Counted from the stretch's first letter, positions 43,165-53,234 are shown. The stretch is 64,000 bases of DNA from Saprospiraceae bacterium (GCA_016787575.1 JAEUUO010000019.1:124001-188000); one strand, 5' to 3'. A program made the numbers and translations. The notes: generated by a model from the sequence alone, not told the origin.

Positions 43165-44343
43165 ATGATGGAGTCCTATATTTTGCATTTGCCAAAATGG
43201 TTTCCAAACGATGATGATAATCTTGAGGGTGTTTTTGTTCGTCGTCACATCCAGTGTTCATCCTATAAATATCATGCTAAACTTATTTATCTTAAAAGCA
43301 GCTCAAGAATAATTCCGAAATCATTTTATATTGTAGAGAACATTAAGCATGATTTTGGTGATTATTATTTGATTTATTATAAAAAAAATTATGTTGGACT
43401 TGAGTCTATTGATAAATTAATTAAATTATTTGTTTATTATTATTTGTTGTTAAAATATTGCAATAGAATAATTAGACTTAATGGGAAGCCACATGCTATT
43501 CATGTTCATGTTTTATTGAGATCGGCTATGGTCGCATTGTATTATAAATTATTTTATTCAATTCCCTATTTTATCACAGAACACAATACAATTTTCACAA
43601 ATTCTCAAAAATTATTGCCAAATAATTTAAAGCATCAATTAAGGAAATATGTAGTTGTCAAAGCTAAAGGCATAATTGCAGTTTCAGATAATTTAAAATG
43701 GGGAATGCTTAATTACAAATTGCAGAATACTAATTATAATGTAGTTTACAACAATGTCGACACATCTGTGTTTTGCAAGGCACCTAAAAAACCATCAGTG
43801 GTTTTAAAATGCCTTCATGTTTCTGAATTTAAAAATGATCATAAAAATATAATTGGAATTTTAAATGTCATTAAGGAACTTAAAATGCAAGGATTTCCGG
43901 TTTATCTCGACTTAGTAGGATATGGTCAGGATTGTCAAATGTTACTGGATTTTATAAAAGGAAATGAATTGGATTCTCATATTCGGTATTTGGGTAAACT
44001 ATTGCCAAATGCTTTGGCAAAGTGTTATCAAGCTGCGGATGTATTCGTATTATTCAGCAATAAAGAGAATATGCCCTGTGTAATAGCCGAATCTCTTTGT
44101 TGCGGTACTCCCGTAATAAGCACTCACGTTGGAGGAATTCGGGAGGTTGTGCACTCTGGGAATGGAATTTTGATTGAAGCCGGGAACCAGTTAAGTTTAA
44201 AAAAAGCAATGGAGGACTTTTACTTAAACAGGCATCAATATCATGCTGATATAATTTCCGATGAGGCTATTTCTAAATTCTGTGACCAAGCTATTGGCGC
44301 TAAAATTACCAAATGCTATGACACATTGACTGCATGTGGTTAA
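43165..44343 (+). CDS. Family 4 glycosyltransferase
   Basis: A 392-residue GT-B fold protein. The N-terminal half starts with LPKWFPNDDDNLEGVFVRRH and contains HVHVLLRSAMVAL and PYFITEHNT; the C-terminal half has LKCLHVSEFKNDHKNI, VDLVGYGQD, and the GT4 donor-site motif VLFSNKENMPCVIAESLCCGTPVISTH with the key Glu residues. It should transfer a sugar from a nucleotide donor to a surface glycan or lipid in the cytoplasm; the product is unknown. It stands alone with no capsule or LPS cluster around it, 10 bases after pyrB. Confidence 0.92.
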   Translation: MMESYILHLPKWFPNDDDNLEGVFVRRHIQCSSYKYHAKLIYLKSSSRIIPKSFYIVENIKHDFGDYYLIYYKKNYVGLESIDKLIKLFVYYYLLLKYCNRIIRLNGKPHAIHVHVLLRSAMVALYYKLFYSIPYFITEHNTIFTNSQKLLPNNLKHQLRKYVVVKAKGIIAVSDNLKWGMLNYKLQNTNYNVVYNNVDTSVFCKAPKKPSVVLKCLHVSEFKNDHKNIIGILNVIKELKMQGFPVYLDLVGYGQDCQMLLDFIKGNELDSHIRYLGKLLPNALAKCYQAADVFVLFSNKENMPCVIAESLCCGTPVISTHVGGIREVVHSGNGILIEAGNQLSLKKAMEDFYLNRHQYHADIISDEAISKFCDQAIGAKITKCYDTLTACG

Positions 44344-44381
44344 AGTAATGTTATTGTGGTTTTAAGAACTTTAGACTGCAT

Positions 44382-44389
44382 TAATTTTG
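44382..44389 (+). promoter_or_regulatory. -7-like element for the TlpA-like gene
   Basis: TAATTTTG matches TAnnTTTG, 14 bases before ATG 44404. A TTG at 44354-44356 is 25 bases upstream, longer than usual spacing. Confidence 0.4.
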
Positions 44390-44403
44390 GGTAAAAATTA
44401 AAT

Positions 44404-45840
44404 ATGAGCTTTAATCATTTTGAGTTTAATTTAAGGTTTTTTGCAATTTTGGTTGTTACCATTCTCAGTTTGCCTAAGCTACAGGCAGAAGCTTATAAAA
44501 TTAAAGTCGATATTACCGGTTATAGAAATGATACCCTTTTATTGGGATATCATTTTGGAGACAAACAATATATTAGGGATACAGCGTTCAGAACCAAAGA
44601 TGGATTTGTGTTTAAGGGAGATTCATTGCTTGAAGCAGGAATGTATCTAATTGTAGTTTTACCTTCCCATGACTTTTTTCAGTTTCTAGTTGATGGTGAA
44701 AAACAAAATTTTAGTATTCAAACTAAAATCGAGAATCTTACCGAAAATTTGTCATTTAAATCCTCCAAAATAAATGATGATTTTGTAAAGTATGTTGATT
44801 TTATTTCAAGCAGGAGAATTCTAGCAGATTCTTTTTCAAGGCAAGTGAAATTAGAAAAAGATTCTACTAGAATAAAATTTTTTGAATCACGTCTAAATCA
44901 GTTTGATACGGAAGTTAAAGCCTACCAGCAAGATGTATTAAGCAAACAGCCCACGAGCCTTCTTAGTTTAATTATTCGCTCCAGTTTGGATGTTGAGATA
45001 CCGGACTTTAGTAAGTTGCCTCCGGAAAAGAGAGACATAGCTATTTTTGATTACTACAAAGAACATTATTTTGATCATTTTGATTTTAAAGATGATCGGG
45101 GAGTCAGGATTCCGCTGTATTTCCAAAAAATAGATAGGTACATTGAAAAACTTACTGTTCAGCATCCCGATTCGATTGGTTTGGCACTAGATTTTGTTTT
45201 GAATAATTGCACGGCTAATTCAGAAAATCTTAAATTTCTTTTATCGCATTATTTAAATTCATATGCAAACTCAAAATACGTCGGAATGGATGGAGTATAC
45301 GTTCATCTAGTTGAAAATTTCTATGCCAATGGAAAAGCACCCTGGATGGATAAAGAAAATCTTGCTAAAATGATTGCGGATGCTAAATCTTTAAAACCTC
45401 TGTTGATTGACCGAATTGCTCCAAATATTAAAGTTTTTAGAAAAGATTCTATTCCGATCCAATTACATGAAATAAAATCACCATATCTTGTGTTAATATT
45501 TTGGGCGCCGGATTGTGGACATTGTAAGAAATCTATGCCTTTTGTGGTAGATTTTTATAATAAGTTCAAAACCAAAGGAGTAGAAATTTTAGCAGTTTGT
45601 ACTAAAACTGGCCAGGATGAGAAAACTTGTTGGGAAAGCGTAGAAAGTATGCACATGGGAAACTGGATAAATGCCTCAGATCCAACGCATTCATCCAAGT
45701 TTAAGATTATTTATGACCTAAAAACCACCCCCCAAATTTACATTCTTGATAAAAACAAGAAGATTTTGACAAAAAAAATTGGGGCAGAACAACTTGGAGA
45801 TATAATGGATAAGTTGTTGACTATCAAAGAAAACGAATAA
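44404..45840 (+). CDS. TlpA-like thiol-disulfide oxidoreductase (DUF4369/DUF5106 type)
   Basis: The 478-residue protein has a signal peptide (about 1-28, ending LQAEA), a DUF4369-like beta domain (about 30-115), a helical DUF5106-like middle region and a C-terminal thioredoxin domain (about 340-478). The active site is WAPDCGHCKKSMPF with C371 and C374, and cis-Pro is in LKTTPQIYIL. It probably reduces or rearranges disulfides in the periplasm or on cytochrome c maturation substrates. A -7 element sits before the gene, so it may have its own promoter. Confidence 0.93.
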   Translation: MSFNHFEFNLRFFAILVVTILSLPKLQAEAYKIKVDITGYRNDTLLLGYHFGDKQYIRDTAFRTKDGFVFKGDSLLEAGMYLIVVLPSHDFFQFLVDGEKQNFSIQTKIENLTENLSFKSSKINDDFVKYVDFISSRRILADSFSRQVKLEKDSTRIKFFESRLNQFDTEVKAYQQDVLSKQPTSLLSLIIRSSLDVEIPDFSKLPPEKRDIAIFDYYKEHYFDHFDFKDDRGVRIPLYFQKIDRYIEKLTVQHPDSIGLALDFVLNNCTANSENLKFLLSHYLNSYANSKYVGMDGVYVHLVENFYANGKAPWMDKENLAKMIADAKSLKPLLIDRIAPNIKVFRKDSIPIQLHEIKSPYLVLIFWAPDCGHCKKSMPFVVDFYNKFKTKGVEILAVCTKTGQDEKTCWESVESMHMGNWINASDPTHSSKFKIIYDLKTTPQIYILDKNKKILTKKIGAEQLGDIMDKLLTIKENE

Positions 45841-45912
45841 TTAAACTTTTAAAGGAAGTCGTAAATGGTTTAAAAATTTATTTAGTTAATTATATATTAT
45901 AAATAATTATAA

Positions 45913-45920
45913 TATATTTG
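45913..45920 (+). promoter_or_regulatory. -7-like element for the haloperoxidase-fold lipoprotein
   Basis: TATATTTG matches TAnnTTTG, 44 bases before ATG 45965. It overlaps the GTG at 45920 that opens a longer frame, so it favours the ATG at 45965. Confidence 0.45.
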
Positions 45921-45964
45921 TGACTGATAACGTTGTTATCGTGTATTTTGTAAAACCATTGAGT

Positions 45965-47314
45965 ATGACCTATATAAGAACCTCACTTAAAGGCTTATTT
46001 TTATTATTTGCCTTTTTATTAATGACTTCGTGTCAAAAGGAAACAAATCATGTTCCTGAAAGTCCATTTATAAACAATGCAGATCCACAGATTGTACAGG
46101 ATTGGGTTGGATTGTCAATCGATTTATCAAATGCCTGCAATGGATTTAATGACCTGATTGCCAGTAGAGCTCACTATTATTTGGCTTTAACTATGTATGA
46201 ATCCTTATTACCTGGATTAAGAAATTATCAAACGCTTCAGGTTCGCTTGGCTAATTTTCAAACAACTTTACCTATCCCGGATCAAACAAAAACCTACAAT
46301 TGGATGATTGTTTCAAATCAAGCCTTAGCTATTGTTGCAACTGAATTATTTCAAGCATCCGGTACGCAGAATTTAAATAAAATTACCCAGTTAAGAGATA
46401 AATACATCTTGGCTGCATCGAATGAATTAAATGAAGAAATTATTCGAAATTCTAAAGAATTGGGCAATGAAATAGGTTGGAAAATACGTGACTATTCTCA
46501 ATTAGATGGTCGTTCAGATTCCTATTTAAATAATTATCCCGCTTATACCTTGCCATCTAAGGAGGGATGCTGGATTCCGACTCCTCCTGATTATTCAGCT
46601 AAATTATTGTTGCCCTATTGGGGCTCCAGCACGCCTGCAATGACTGAAAATGTACAAAGTATATTGCCTTCTCGGTTATTGCTCTACAATACTTCCCAAT
46701 CTTCTATTATGTATTCTGAAGCAATTGAAGTGTATAATATGACAAATAATTTAAGCACTTCTCAAAGAGAATTCTATGAATATTGGAATCAACCCAAGGA
46801 TCATGAGGCAACTCCATTGAATCATTGTCTATTGTTAATGTCGCAAATGAGTGATGACAAAGGATTGCGTTTAGATCAAGCCCTAGAGCTATATACCAGG
46901 ATGGCTATTGCTATTTATGATGGTTATATTTTAAGTTGGAAAACAAAATTTACATACAATTTATTGAGACCTTCCAGCTATATTAAACAAAATATAAATA
47001 GATATTTTATTCCTGAATATTCAAGCAATCCAACTCCTGATTTTGTCTCTGAAAATGCGCTTATTTACAGTGCTTGTTCAGAAATATTAGGCAACTATTT
47101 TGGTTATAGAACCTCCTTTGTGGATTACACACAATCGACTCGGATTAATTTACGAGAAAGCAAACGACATTTTGAATCTTTTAATATTATGGCAAAAGAA
47201 GCAGCTTATGTCGATTTATTTTCTGCTGCCTATTTCCGTACGAGTATAGATATTGGCTTTCAAATGGGTTTTGACCTGTCTCAAAATGTTTTAAATCTAA
47301 AATTACAATACTAA
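45965..47314 (+). CDS. Vanadium haloperoxidase/PAP2-fold lipoprotein lacking active-site residues
   Basis: From ATG 45965 the protein has 449 residues with a lipobox (LLMTSC, Cys23). The helical body resembles the vanadium-dependent haloperoxidase family of Bacteroidota: SRAHYYLALTMYESLLPG, then KTKFTYNLLRPSSYI (K328, R335), DFVSENALIYSACSEIL and EAAYVDLFSAAYFRTSIDIG. The family active site normally reads PSGH and SRxxGGIHYR. Here the acid-base His is Asn364, the Arg is Asp417 and the vanadate/phosphate-ligand His is Tyr423. It is therefore probably not an active peroxidase or phosphatase. A bidirectional terminator follows at 47379-47410. Confidence 0.8.
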   Translation: MTYIRTSLKGLFLLFAFLLMTSCQKETNHVPESPFINNADPQIVQDWVGLSIDLSNACNGFNDLIASRAHYYLALTMYESLLPGLRNYQTLQVRLANFQTTLPIPDQTKTYNWMIVSNQALAIVATELFQASGTQNLNKITQLRDKYILAASNELNEEIIRNSKELGNEIGWKIRDYSQLDGRSDSYLNNYPAYTLPSKEGCWIPTPPDYSAKLLLPYWGSSTPAMTENVQSILPSRLLLYNTSQSSIMYSEAIEVYNMTNNLSTSQREFYEYWNQPKDHEATPLNHCLLLMSQMSDDKGLRLDQALELYTRMAIAIYDGYILSWKTKFTYNLLRPSSYIKQNINRYFIPEYSSNPTPDFVSENALIYSACSEILGNYFGYRTSFVDYTQSTRINLRESKRHFESFNIMAKEAAYVDLFSAAYFRTSIDIGFQMGFDLSQNVLNLKLQY

Positions 47315-47378
47315 TGAAATTCAAACAGTTTTATTTAAAATCTTTAATTTGAATTTTAATAGTGTGTTCTAAAATATT

Positions 47379-47410
47379 AAAAGAAGTAAGTTTTATTGCT
47401 TACTTCTTTT
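47379..47410. terminator. Bidirectional terminator containing a stop codon
   Basis: A perfect 12-bp inverted repeat (AAAAGAAGTAAG with CTTACTTCTTTT, 8-base loop) lies between convergent genes. On the plus strand TTTTTT follows at 47412-47417; on the minus strand TTTTAATATTTT overlaps and follows the stem. The stem includes the stop codon of the minus-strand AsmA-like gene (47400-47402). Confidence 0.8.
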
Positions 47411-50400
47411 CTTTTTTAAATGGATTCCATTCTTTCATTTTATTCTTAATATCATCTACATTCACCTTGTCGCCTGGTTTTTTTAAACTATCTAAAGGTT
47501 GATTTAAGATATCTTTCGCTTTCTTGACTAAATTAGAATCGATAACTTTAGTTGCTTCCTTGCTTCCTTTCTCCAAAATATCTTTTTTGAAATTATCTGT
47601 TTTTTCGTTTGCTTTTTTCAATAAACTATCTTCATATTTATTCAGTTCATTTGCTGCACGTTCCTTCAATTTTTCAGATTCTTGCTCCGCCCGATTTGTA
47701 AGGCTGTCTTTTATGGAGTTTTTTAAATCAGACCCAACTGTTGAGGCTGATTGTTCATCACCCTTATCGTTTACCCACTTCAGATTTAGCTCCGGATTTG
47801 TTAAACTGCCCTTCATAGAAACCAAAATATTCAAAGTTTTAAAGTTTAGTCCATTTATACCTGTTTTTGAAAGCACACCATTTAATTTTTCCAAACCCTT
47901 TTCAAGTTGAACCGTCTTGCTAACTTGTTCAAATTTATTCTTTGGTATATTAAATAAAAACTTGTAATCCATTTCGCCATTAATCTTATGGTTACCACCT
48001 ATGGTTATGCCAACATCCTCTATAGACTTGTTGAATTCTTTAATAGAGACAAATCCATTTTTTACAGTTATCCAATTTTTTGTATTTTTTAAATTAATGT
48101 TCTTTATAGAGGATAAATTTAATTTGCTGGCCATTTGATCAATGGGTTTAAATCCTTTTATTGAACCTTCAAGTGTTTCTATAAAACCATCTAAATTGAT
48201 ACTTTCGTAAATTGGGTTAAGAGCTTTATCTAAACTTCCTTGCAGGATAATATTGCTGTTAAAAAAACCCTGAATATAACCCATGATCGGTGCAAGTTTT
48301 TTAACACTTACTAAAGAATTAAAAGCGTTAGAAAACCGAACTTTTGACAAATCATACTTAAAATTGTAGCTCGGACTGGTTGGATTCTTAGTACTAAACA
48401 AGCCATTTAAAATCATTTTGCCTCCCATTGCATTTGAATTTATATTATCAAACAAAACTTCGGATTCAGCTACCTTCATCTGGCCTTGCAATTCATTCAT
48501 TTTGAGGGGGCGATATATAAACTGTTTTACCTTAAAATTGATGTCTAAATTAAATTCCGGTGGGATTTGGAAAGCTAAAGTGTCCGCACCTTGTGTTGTT
48601 TGAATATTCGTGTCAATTTTTAGAAAGAGGTCTGCATCAAATACAGCAGCATTTAACTGCATTTTACCCTTTAATACTTTGTTTTCAAGCATATAAGAAG
48701 CTAAATTATTAAAGGTACCATTGGCTTGAATTTGATTTCCATTAATTTCTGCCGAAAAATCACTGAGCTGAAATTGATCACTTAAAAGCAATCCAGAACA
48801 TGCTAAATTATTTATTTTGTAATCCGGATAGATTAATTTCGAAATGCTGGATTTAATTGATATTTGAACTCCTTTTAAGTCATTTGTTGTAATAGTGGAT
48901 GGTTCAGATTTAGTGGAAGTTTCCTCGCTAAGCCATTCGGTTAAATCTATGATTTGACTTTGGCTTTCAATTTTAATATTTAGGTTTGATGAAGCTGTAA
49001 AGTACTTGAGAGGCTGGATCCAATCAATTTTAGATTTTATATCACTTTTTCCAAACAGCATGTTAAAATTTGAAACTTGGATCAACTCAGGATTTAAGTT
49101 TACAGTTGCTTGGGTAATATTAATTTTAGGCACTTGAGGGGCCATATAAATTATATTATCGCAAAATACACTCCCTTCCAATTTTATTTCAGAATATGCA
49201 TTATTAGCAATAGCATGTTCGTTAAATTTAAAATCAATATTAGGCAATACTTTTCCAGAAATAGTAGTGCCATTTGACATCGGATAAAATGAATTTAAAT
49301 CTGCTAAGTTTAAGATGCCTTTTAGCTTTCCAGAAATATTCTTTTCTTTAAAAATATCTAATATTTCAATAGAGCCACTTAAAACCTGATTGTTTAAATT
49401 CATTTTAAAATCATTCATAGTAAAATAGGCTCCATTTCCATAAATATCTGAATTTGCAGATTTAATGTCAAAATAGACATCTTGGATTTTTAATTGCTTC
49501 TGAGGATATTTAAGGGTTCCATTATCGATTTTGCATTGAATGTCCCAATTTGGATACAACTTATTTAGAGAGGAATAGATTCCATTAAATTTTGCTGCAA
49601 GCATGAATGTACCATCTGATTCAACAGACTTGTAGTCTTTGGTATAGGCATTTGGCAATATTGAAAACAAATCTTTAAACTGATTTCCCGGTGCTTGGAG
49701 CGCTAGGTTTAATACAGTAGAATCTTTAAGCAATTGAATGTCACCATTGCATTGTAATTTAAGGTTATTAAAATTTAATGCAGCTTCTCTAATTTTAAGT
49801 TTTGAATCATACTCAGAATAGTTTAAATTTAATTTTAGATCCATTAAAAGATTTGCAAATAAAGGGATGCCATTGGAAGAATAATTAAAGGATTGAATGG
49901 TCGTATTAGAATTAAGATCAAAACTTTCATTAGATTGTAAAATCTTGCCATTGTGATTTAAATTAAGTAATTGCAAAGTAACATGGTTAAACCTATCTTC
50001 CAATATAAAACTACCATTTTCAATGAAGTAACTACTTATTTCAAGGCTGGCATTTGTATTTGCTGTTGATGAGTCGGAATTTAGTTTCAATATTTGACCA
50101 TTATTTCGCAAACTGTCATATTGTATGTAATTAATTGTGGGTTGAATCAAGCCAAAGGATTTTATAACCATATTTTGGCGATCCATTAATATTTTCCAAA
50201 AATTTAGGCTTACCCTTATTTCCTCGCCGTTAAAGAATTGCGAAGTATCCGTTTCGCTATATACATAACATTGAGGTTTTAGAATTGAAATTGATAGATT
50301 TGGAAAGTCTTTCAAAAGGGATAAATTGGCATCTTCAAATTCAAATTTTCCATTTATTAAGGTATTGGCCTCATTTTTCAAAGCATTCACAATTTGAGGT

Positions 50401-50480
50401 TTGAAAAAAATTGGCAAAATAAGCATGATCAATAGGAGTCCAAGAATGCTGTAAAAGCTAATTTTTAATATTTTTCTCAT
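47400..50480 (-). CDS. AsmA/TamB-related membrane-anchored protein
   Basis: From ATG 50480 (MRKILKISFYSILGLLL) the protein has 1026 residues; a frame from 50519 adds 13 residues before a natural-looking membrane anchor. One N-terminal helix is followed by long beta-rich repeats (LLKDFPNLSISILKP, typical of AsmA-like proteins) and a C-terminal tail of about 130 residues full of Lys, Glu and Asp, probably coiled coil (NRAEQESEKLKERAANELNK). AsmA-like proteins bridge the periplasm and move lipids between membranes. It is distinct in sequence from the TamB gene in this window. Confidence 0.88.
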   Translation of the reverse strand: MRKILKISFYSILGLLLIMLILPIFFKPQIVNALKNEANTLINGKFEFEDANLSLLKDFPNLSISILKPQCYVYSETDTSQFFNGEEIRVSLNFWKILMDRQNMVIKSFGLIQPTINYIQYDSLRNNGQILKLNSDSSTANTNASLEISSYFIENGSFILEDRFNHVTLQLLNLNHNGKILQSNESFDLNSNTTIQSFNYSSNGIPLFANLLMDLKLNLNYSEYDSKLKIREAALNFNNLKLQCNGDIQLLKDSTVLNLALQAPGNQFKDLFSILPNAYTKDYKSVESDGTFMLAAKFNGIYSSLNKLYPNWDIQCKIDNGTLKYPQKQLKIQDVYFDIKSANSDIYGNGAYFTMNDFKMNLNNQVLSGSIEILDIFKEKNISGKLKGILNLADLNSFYPMSNGTTISGKVLPNIDFKFNEHAIANNAYSEIKLEGSVFCDNIIYMAPQVPKINITQATVNLNPELIQVSNFNMLFGKSDIKSKIDWIQPLKYFTASSNLNIKIESQSQIIDLTEWLSEETSTKSEPSTITTNDLKGVQISIKSSISKLIYPDYKINNLACSGLLLSDQFQLSDFSAEINGNQIQANGTFNNLASYMLENKVLKGKMQLNAAVFDADLFLKIDTNIQTTQGADTLAFQIPPEFNLDINFKVKQFIYRPLKMNELQGQMKVAESEVLFDNINSNAMGGKMILNGLFSTKNPTSPSYNFKYDLSKVRFSNAFNSLVSVKKLAPIMGYIQGFFNSNIILQGSLDKALNPIYESINLDGFIETLEGSIKGFKPIDQMASKLNLSSIKNINLKNTKNWITVKNGFVSIKEFNKSIEDVGITIGGNHKINGEMDYKFLFNIPKNKFEQVSKTVQLEKGLEKLNGVLSKTGINGLNFKTLNILVSMKGSLTNPELNLKWVNDKGDEQSASTVGSDLKNSIKDSLTNRAEQESEKLKERAANELNKYEDSLLKKANEKTDNFKKDILEKGSKEATKVIDSNLVKKAKDILNQPLDSLKKPGDKVNVDDIKNKMKEWNPFKKEKK

Positions 50481-50573
50481 AGAATGTGTTTGATTAATGT
50501 AAAAACCCAATTTATGCAAAATTAGTATTTACATTGTAAACAATTAGTTCAACTTTATTGCTTTATTTGTGAA

Positions 50574-52283
50574 GTGAATTTATTAGAAGTAAAAAATTTA
50601 TCGTTAGGCTTTAATAATTCAGGGGGTTTTTCAAAAGTCCTTGATTCAATTGACTTTGAAATCCCTGAAAACTCTATTTTAGGAATTGTAGGGGAGTCCG
50701 GCTCCGGAAAAACACTGACAGCGCTTTCAATTTTAAAACTGTTAGATAGCAAGGCTGTACAGTGTTCCGGGGAAATTTTATTTCAGGAAGATGGACAAAT
50801 TACAGATTTAGCCCGTTTAAGCGAGAAGCAAATTCGGACATTCAGGGGTCGCAAAATAGGCATGGTATTTCAGGAACCCATGTCTTCTTTAAATCCTTTA
50901 TTAAGTTGTGGCTTTCAAGTTTCTGAAGGCCTATTAGCCCATAAAATGGGAAATTCAAAGGAAATAAAAGATCGGGTTATGCATTGTTTTGATTTAGTAG
51001 GATTAAAAGACCTTGATCGCATTTATAAATCATATCCTTTTCAATTATCCGGTGGCCAACTTCAAAGGGTTTTAATAGCGCTCGCCATAAGTTGCAGCCC
51101 TAAATTAATCATTGCGGATGAACCTACCACCGCACTGGATGTAAGCCTTCAACAGCATATTATTGATTTGCTAAAAAAGTTAAATTATGATTTAAATATT
51201 TCAATACTATTTATTAGTCATGATTTAAATGTGATTAAGAAACTATGCAACGACGTTTTGGTAATGTATAAAGGCCAAATTGTTGAAAGAGGTCCTGTTA
51301 ATTCAGTATTTAATAGTCCAATTCAAGATTACACAAAGGCTTTGCTTAGTGCTCGTCCACCTTTAAATAAAAAGCTAAATAGGCTTTTGACTAAGGAGTA
51401 TATTGAAAAAAATTTAATTTACAACAAAGATGAAGCTGCTTTTTCTGTTTTGACCAATGAGCAAATTAAAGTTGATTTAGAAAAATTGCTGAAGCAGGAT
51501 CCGTTGATTCAATTAGAGCATGTACATATTAAATACCCATTAAAATCAGGTTTGTTTGGTTTGAAAAAGCAATTTGTACATGCTGTAAAAGATGTTAATC
51601 TAACCATATTGGAAGGTGAAGTATTAGGATTAGTAGGAGAATCCGGTAGTGGTAAGTCTTCTGTTGGTAAAGCTATTTTAAATTTAGCACCAATCTCCGA
51701 AGGAATTATTACATATCGAACGAGAAAGCTTAATAAGCTTGACAGCAATCAATGGAAATTGCTTCGTAAGGATATGCAGCTTATTTTTCAAGATCCCTAT
51801 TCTGCTTTAGACCCAAAACAAAGCATTGGCGAAGCGATTCTAGAACCCATACTCGTTCATCAACTGTTCTCCAATAAAAAGACCGCCAGAGAACGCGTTT
51901 ATGAATTATTGCTTAAAGTAGGTTTAAAGGAGGATCAGTACAATAGGTATCCGCATCAGTTTTCAGGTGGGCAGCGGCAGCGGATATGCATTGCAAGAGC
52001 TTTAGCTCTTGAACCTAAATTTTTAGTATGCGATGAACCTGTTTCAGCACTTGATGTTTCTGTACAAGCTCAAATTCTAAACCTACTTAAAGATTTGCGT
52101 GATGAATTCAAATTAAGTATGTTGTTTATAACACATGATATGTCTGTAGTAAGATTTTTAGCGGATCGCATCGCTGTTATGCATGAAGGCTCAATGGTAG
52201 AATATGGAAATTGTGAGCAGATTATCAACGATCCACAACATGAATATACAAAGCAATTAATTGAGGCTATTCCGGTTTTTTAA
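50574..52283 (+). CDS. Dual-ATPase ABC transporter protein (Dpp/Opp type)
   Basis: The 569-residue protein fuses the two ATPases of a peptide-type importer: domain 1 with GESGSGKT (about 40-47), LSGGQLQRV and IIADEPTTALDVS; domain 2 with GESGSGKS (about 355-362), FSGGQRQRICIARALA and LVCDEPVSALDVS. Each has the C-terminal oligopeptide-binding-ATPase signature (VMYKGQIVERG and VMHEGSMVEYG). Similar DppD-DppF-like fusions (YejF/GsiA type) energise peptide or glutathione import. No permease or binding-protein gene is adjacent. The start is GTG 50574. It overlaps the convergent fmt gene by 17 bases. Confidence 0.95.
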   Translation: MNLLEVKNLSLGFNNSGGFSKVLDSIDFEIPENSILGIVGESGSGKTLTALSILKLLDSKAVQCSGEILFQEDGQITDLARLSEKQIRTFRGRKIGMVFQEPMSSLNPLLSCGFQVSEGLLAHKMGNSKEIKDRVMHCFDLVGLKDLDRIYKSYPFQLSGGQLQRVLIALAISCSPKLIIADEPTTALDVSLQQHIIDLLKKLNYDLNISILFISHDLNVIKKLCNDVLVMYKGQIVERGPVNSVFNSPIQDYTKALLSARPPLNKKLNRLLTKEYIEKNLIYNKDEAAFSVLTNEQIKVDLEKLLKQDPLIQLEHVHIKYPLKSGLFGLKKQFVHAVKDVNLTILEGEVLGLVGESGSGKSSVGKAILNLAPISEGIITYRTRKLNKLDSNQWKLLRKDMQLIFQDPYSALDPKQSIGEAILEPILVHQLFSNKKTARERVYELLLKVGLKEDQYNRYPHQFSGGQRQRICIARALALEPKFLVCDEPVSALDVSVQAQILNLLKDLRDEFKLSMLFITHDMSVVRFLADRIAVMHEGSMVEYGNCEQIINDPQHEYTKQLIEAIPVF

Positions 52284-53187
52284 AATTAGTTACTTGAATT
52301 CCATTCAAGTACTCTTGTGTACTCATTTTACGCTTTCCCTCAGGCTGTATTTCAAGAATTTGTATATAACCATCCTTGGTTGCTATTTTAAACATATCCT
52401 TCTCCAAAAGCCATGAACCTGGAGTTAACATGTGCGATTGAATGATTTTAGAAGCTTTATGAATTTTAAATATTTTTTTTTCATGGTAAAACCAAGCGCA
52501 AGGGTATGGTATTAATGATCTAATTAAATTGTAGATTTTAAAAGTAGATTGATTCCAATCTATACAACAATCTTCTTTAAATATTTTTGGTGCAGGGCTT
52601 GCCATATTTTCGTTTTGAGGCTTAAATACTGCGTTTCCGGCTTCAATTTCTTCTAAACTTTTTAATAGAAGTGGAGCTCCCAAATTAGCCATCCTGTCAT
52701 GCAATTCCCCTCCAGTCTCATCTAAGCCTATTGATAATTCCATAGCATTTATTATTTCCCCGGTGTCTATTTCAGGCGCTAATCGAAATACTGTTAAGCC
52801 CGTGTGAGTTTCTCCTTGCATTATGGCACGTTGAATCGGGGCAGCACCTCTGTATTTCGGAAGCAGGGATGCATGCAAATTTATTGAACCAAATTTTGGT
52901 AAATTTATTAAAGGTGTCGGCAGCATTCTAAAGGCAACAACCACGTTAATGTCTGGATTTAATTTTTCTATTTTTTTTAAAAAGCTGACTGACTTTAGGT
53001 TTTTTGGTTGAAAAAGTGGAATAGAATGATTTAAACAATACGTTTTAATAGGGGATACCTTCATTTGATGCCCTCTACCAGCCGGCTTATCGGGAGCAGT
53101 AATTACACCAACCAGCATATGTTTATGAATAATTGCATCCAAAGAGGGAATAGCAAATTCCGGAGTCCCCATAAATAGTACACGCAT
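52267..53187 (-). CDS. fmt: Methionyl-tRNA formyltransferase
   Basis: The 306-residue enzyme has MRVLFMGTPEFAIPSL, TAPDKPAGRGHQMKVSPIK, the formyl-folate binding motif NLHASLLPKYRGAAPIQRAI with the catalytic Asn-His-Asp set (D in APEIDTGEII), and a C-terminal OB-like domain (SPAPKIFKEDC onward). It formylates the initiator Met-tRNA for translation start. No def gene is beside it. It converges on the dual-ATPase ABC gene and is divergent from the SPOR-like gene. Confidence 0.97.
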   Translation of the reverse strand: MRVLFMGTPEFAIPSLDAIIHKHMLVGVITAPDKPAGRGHQMKVSPIKTYCLNHSIPLFQPKNLKSVSFLKKIEKLNPDINVVVAFRMLPTPLINLPKFGSINLHASLLPKYRGAAPIQRAIMQGETHTGLTVFRLAPEIDTGEIINAMELSIGLDETGGELHDRMANLGAPLLLKSLEEIEAGNAVFKPQNENMASPAPKIFKEDCCIDWNQSTFKIYNLIRSLIPYPCAWFYHEKKIFKIHKASKIIQSHMLTPGSWLLEKDMFKIATKDGYIQILEIQPEGKRKMSTQEYLNGIQVTNFKKPE

Positions 53188-53234
53188 ATCTGTCCTTTTC
53201 GATGCAAAATAAGCCTGAAATCATCATATTGAAA

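Noticed and set aside
45920-45964. Upstream GTG start for the haloperoxidase-fold lipoprotein
   Set aside because: The GTG lies in a TAnnTTTG element, and starting at 45965 gives a proper lipoprotein signal peptide.
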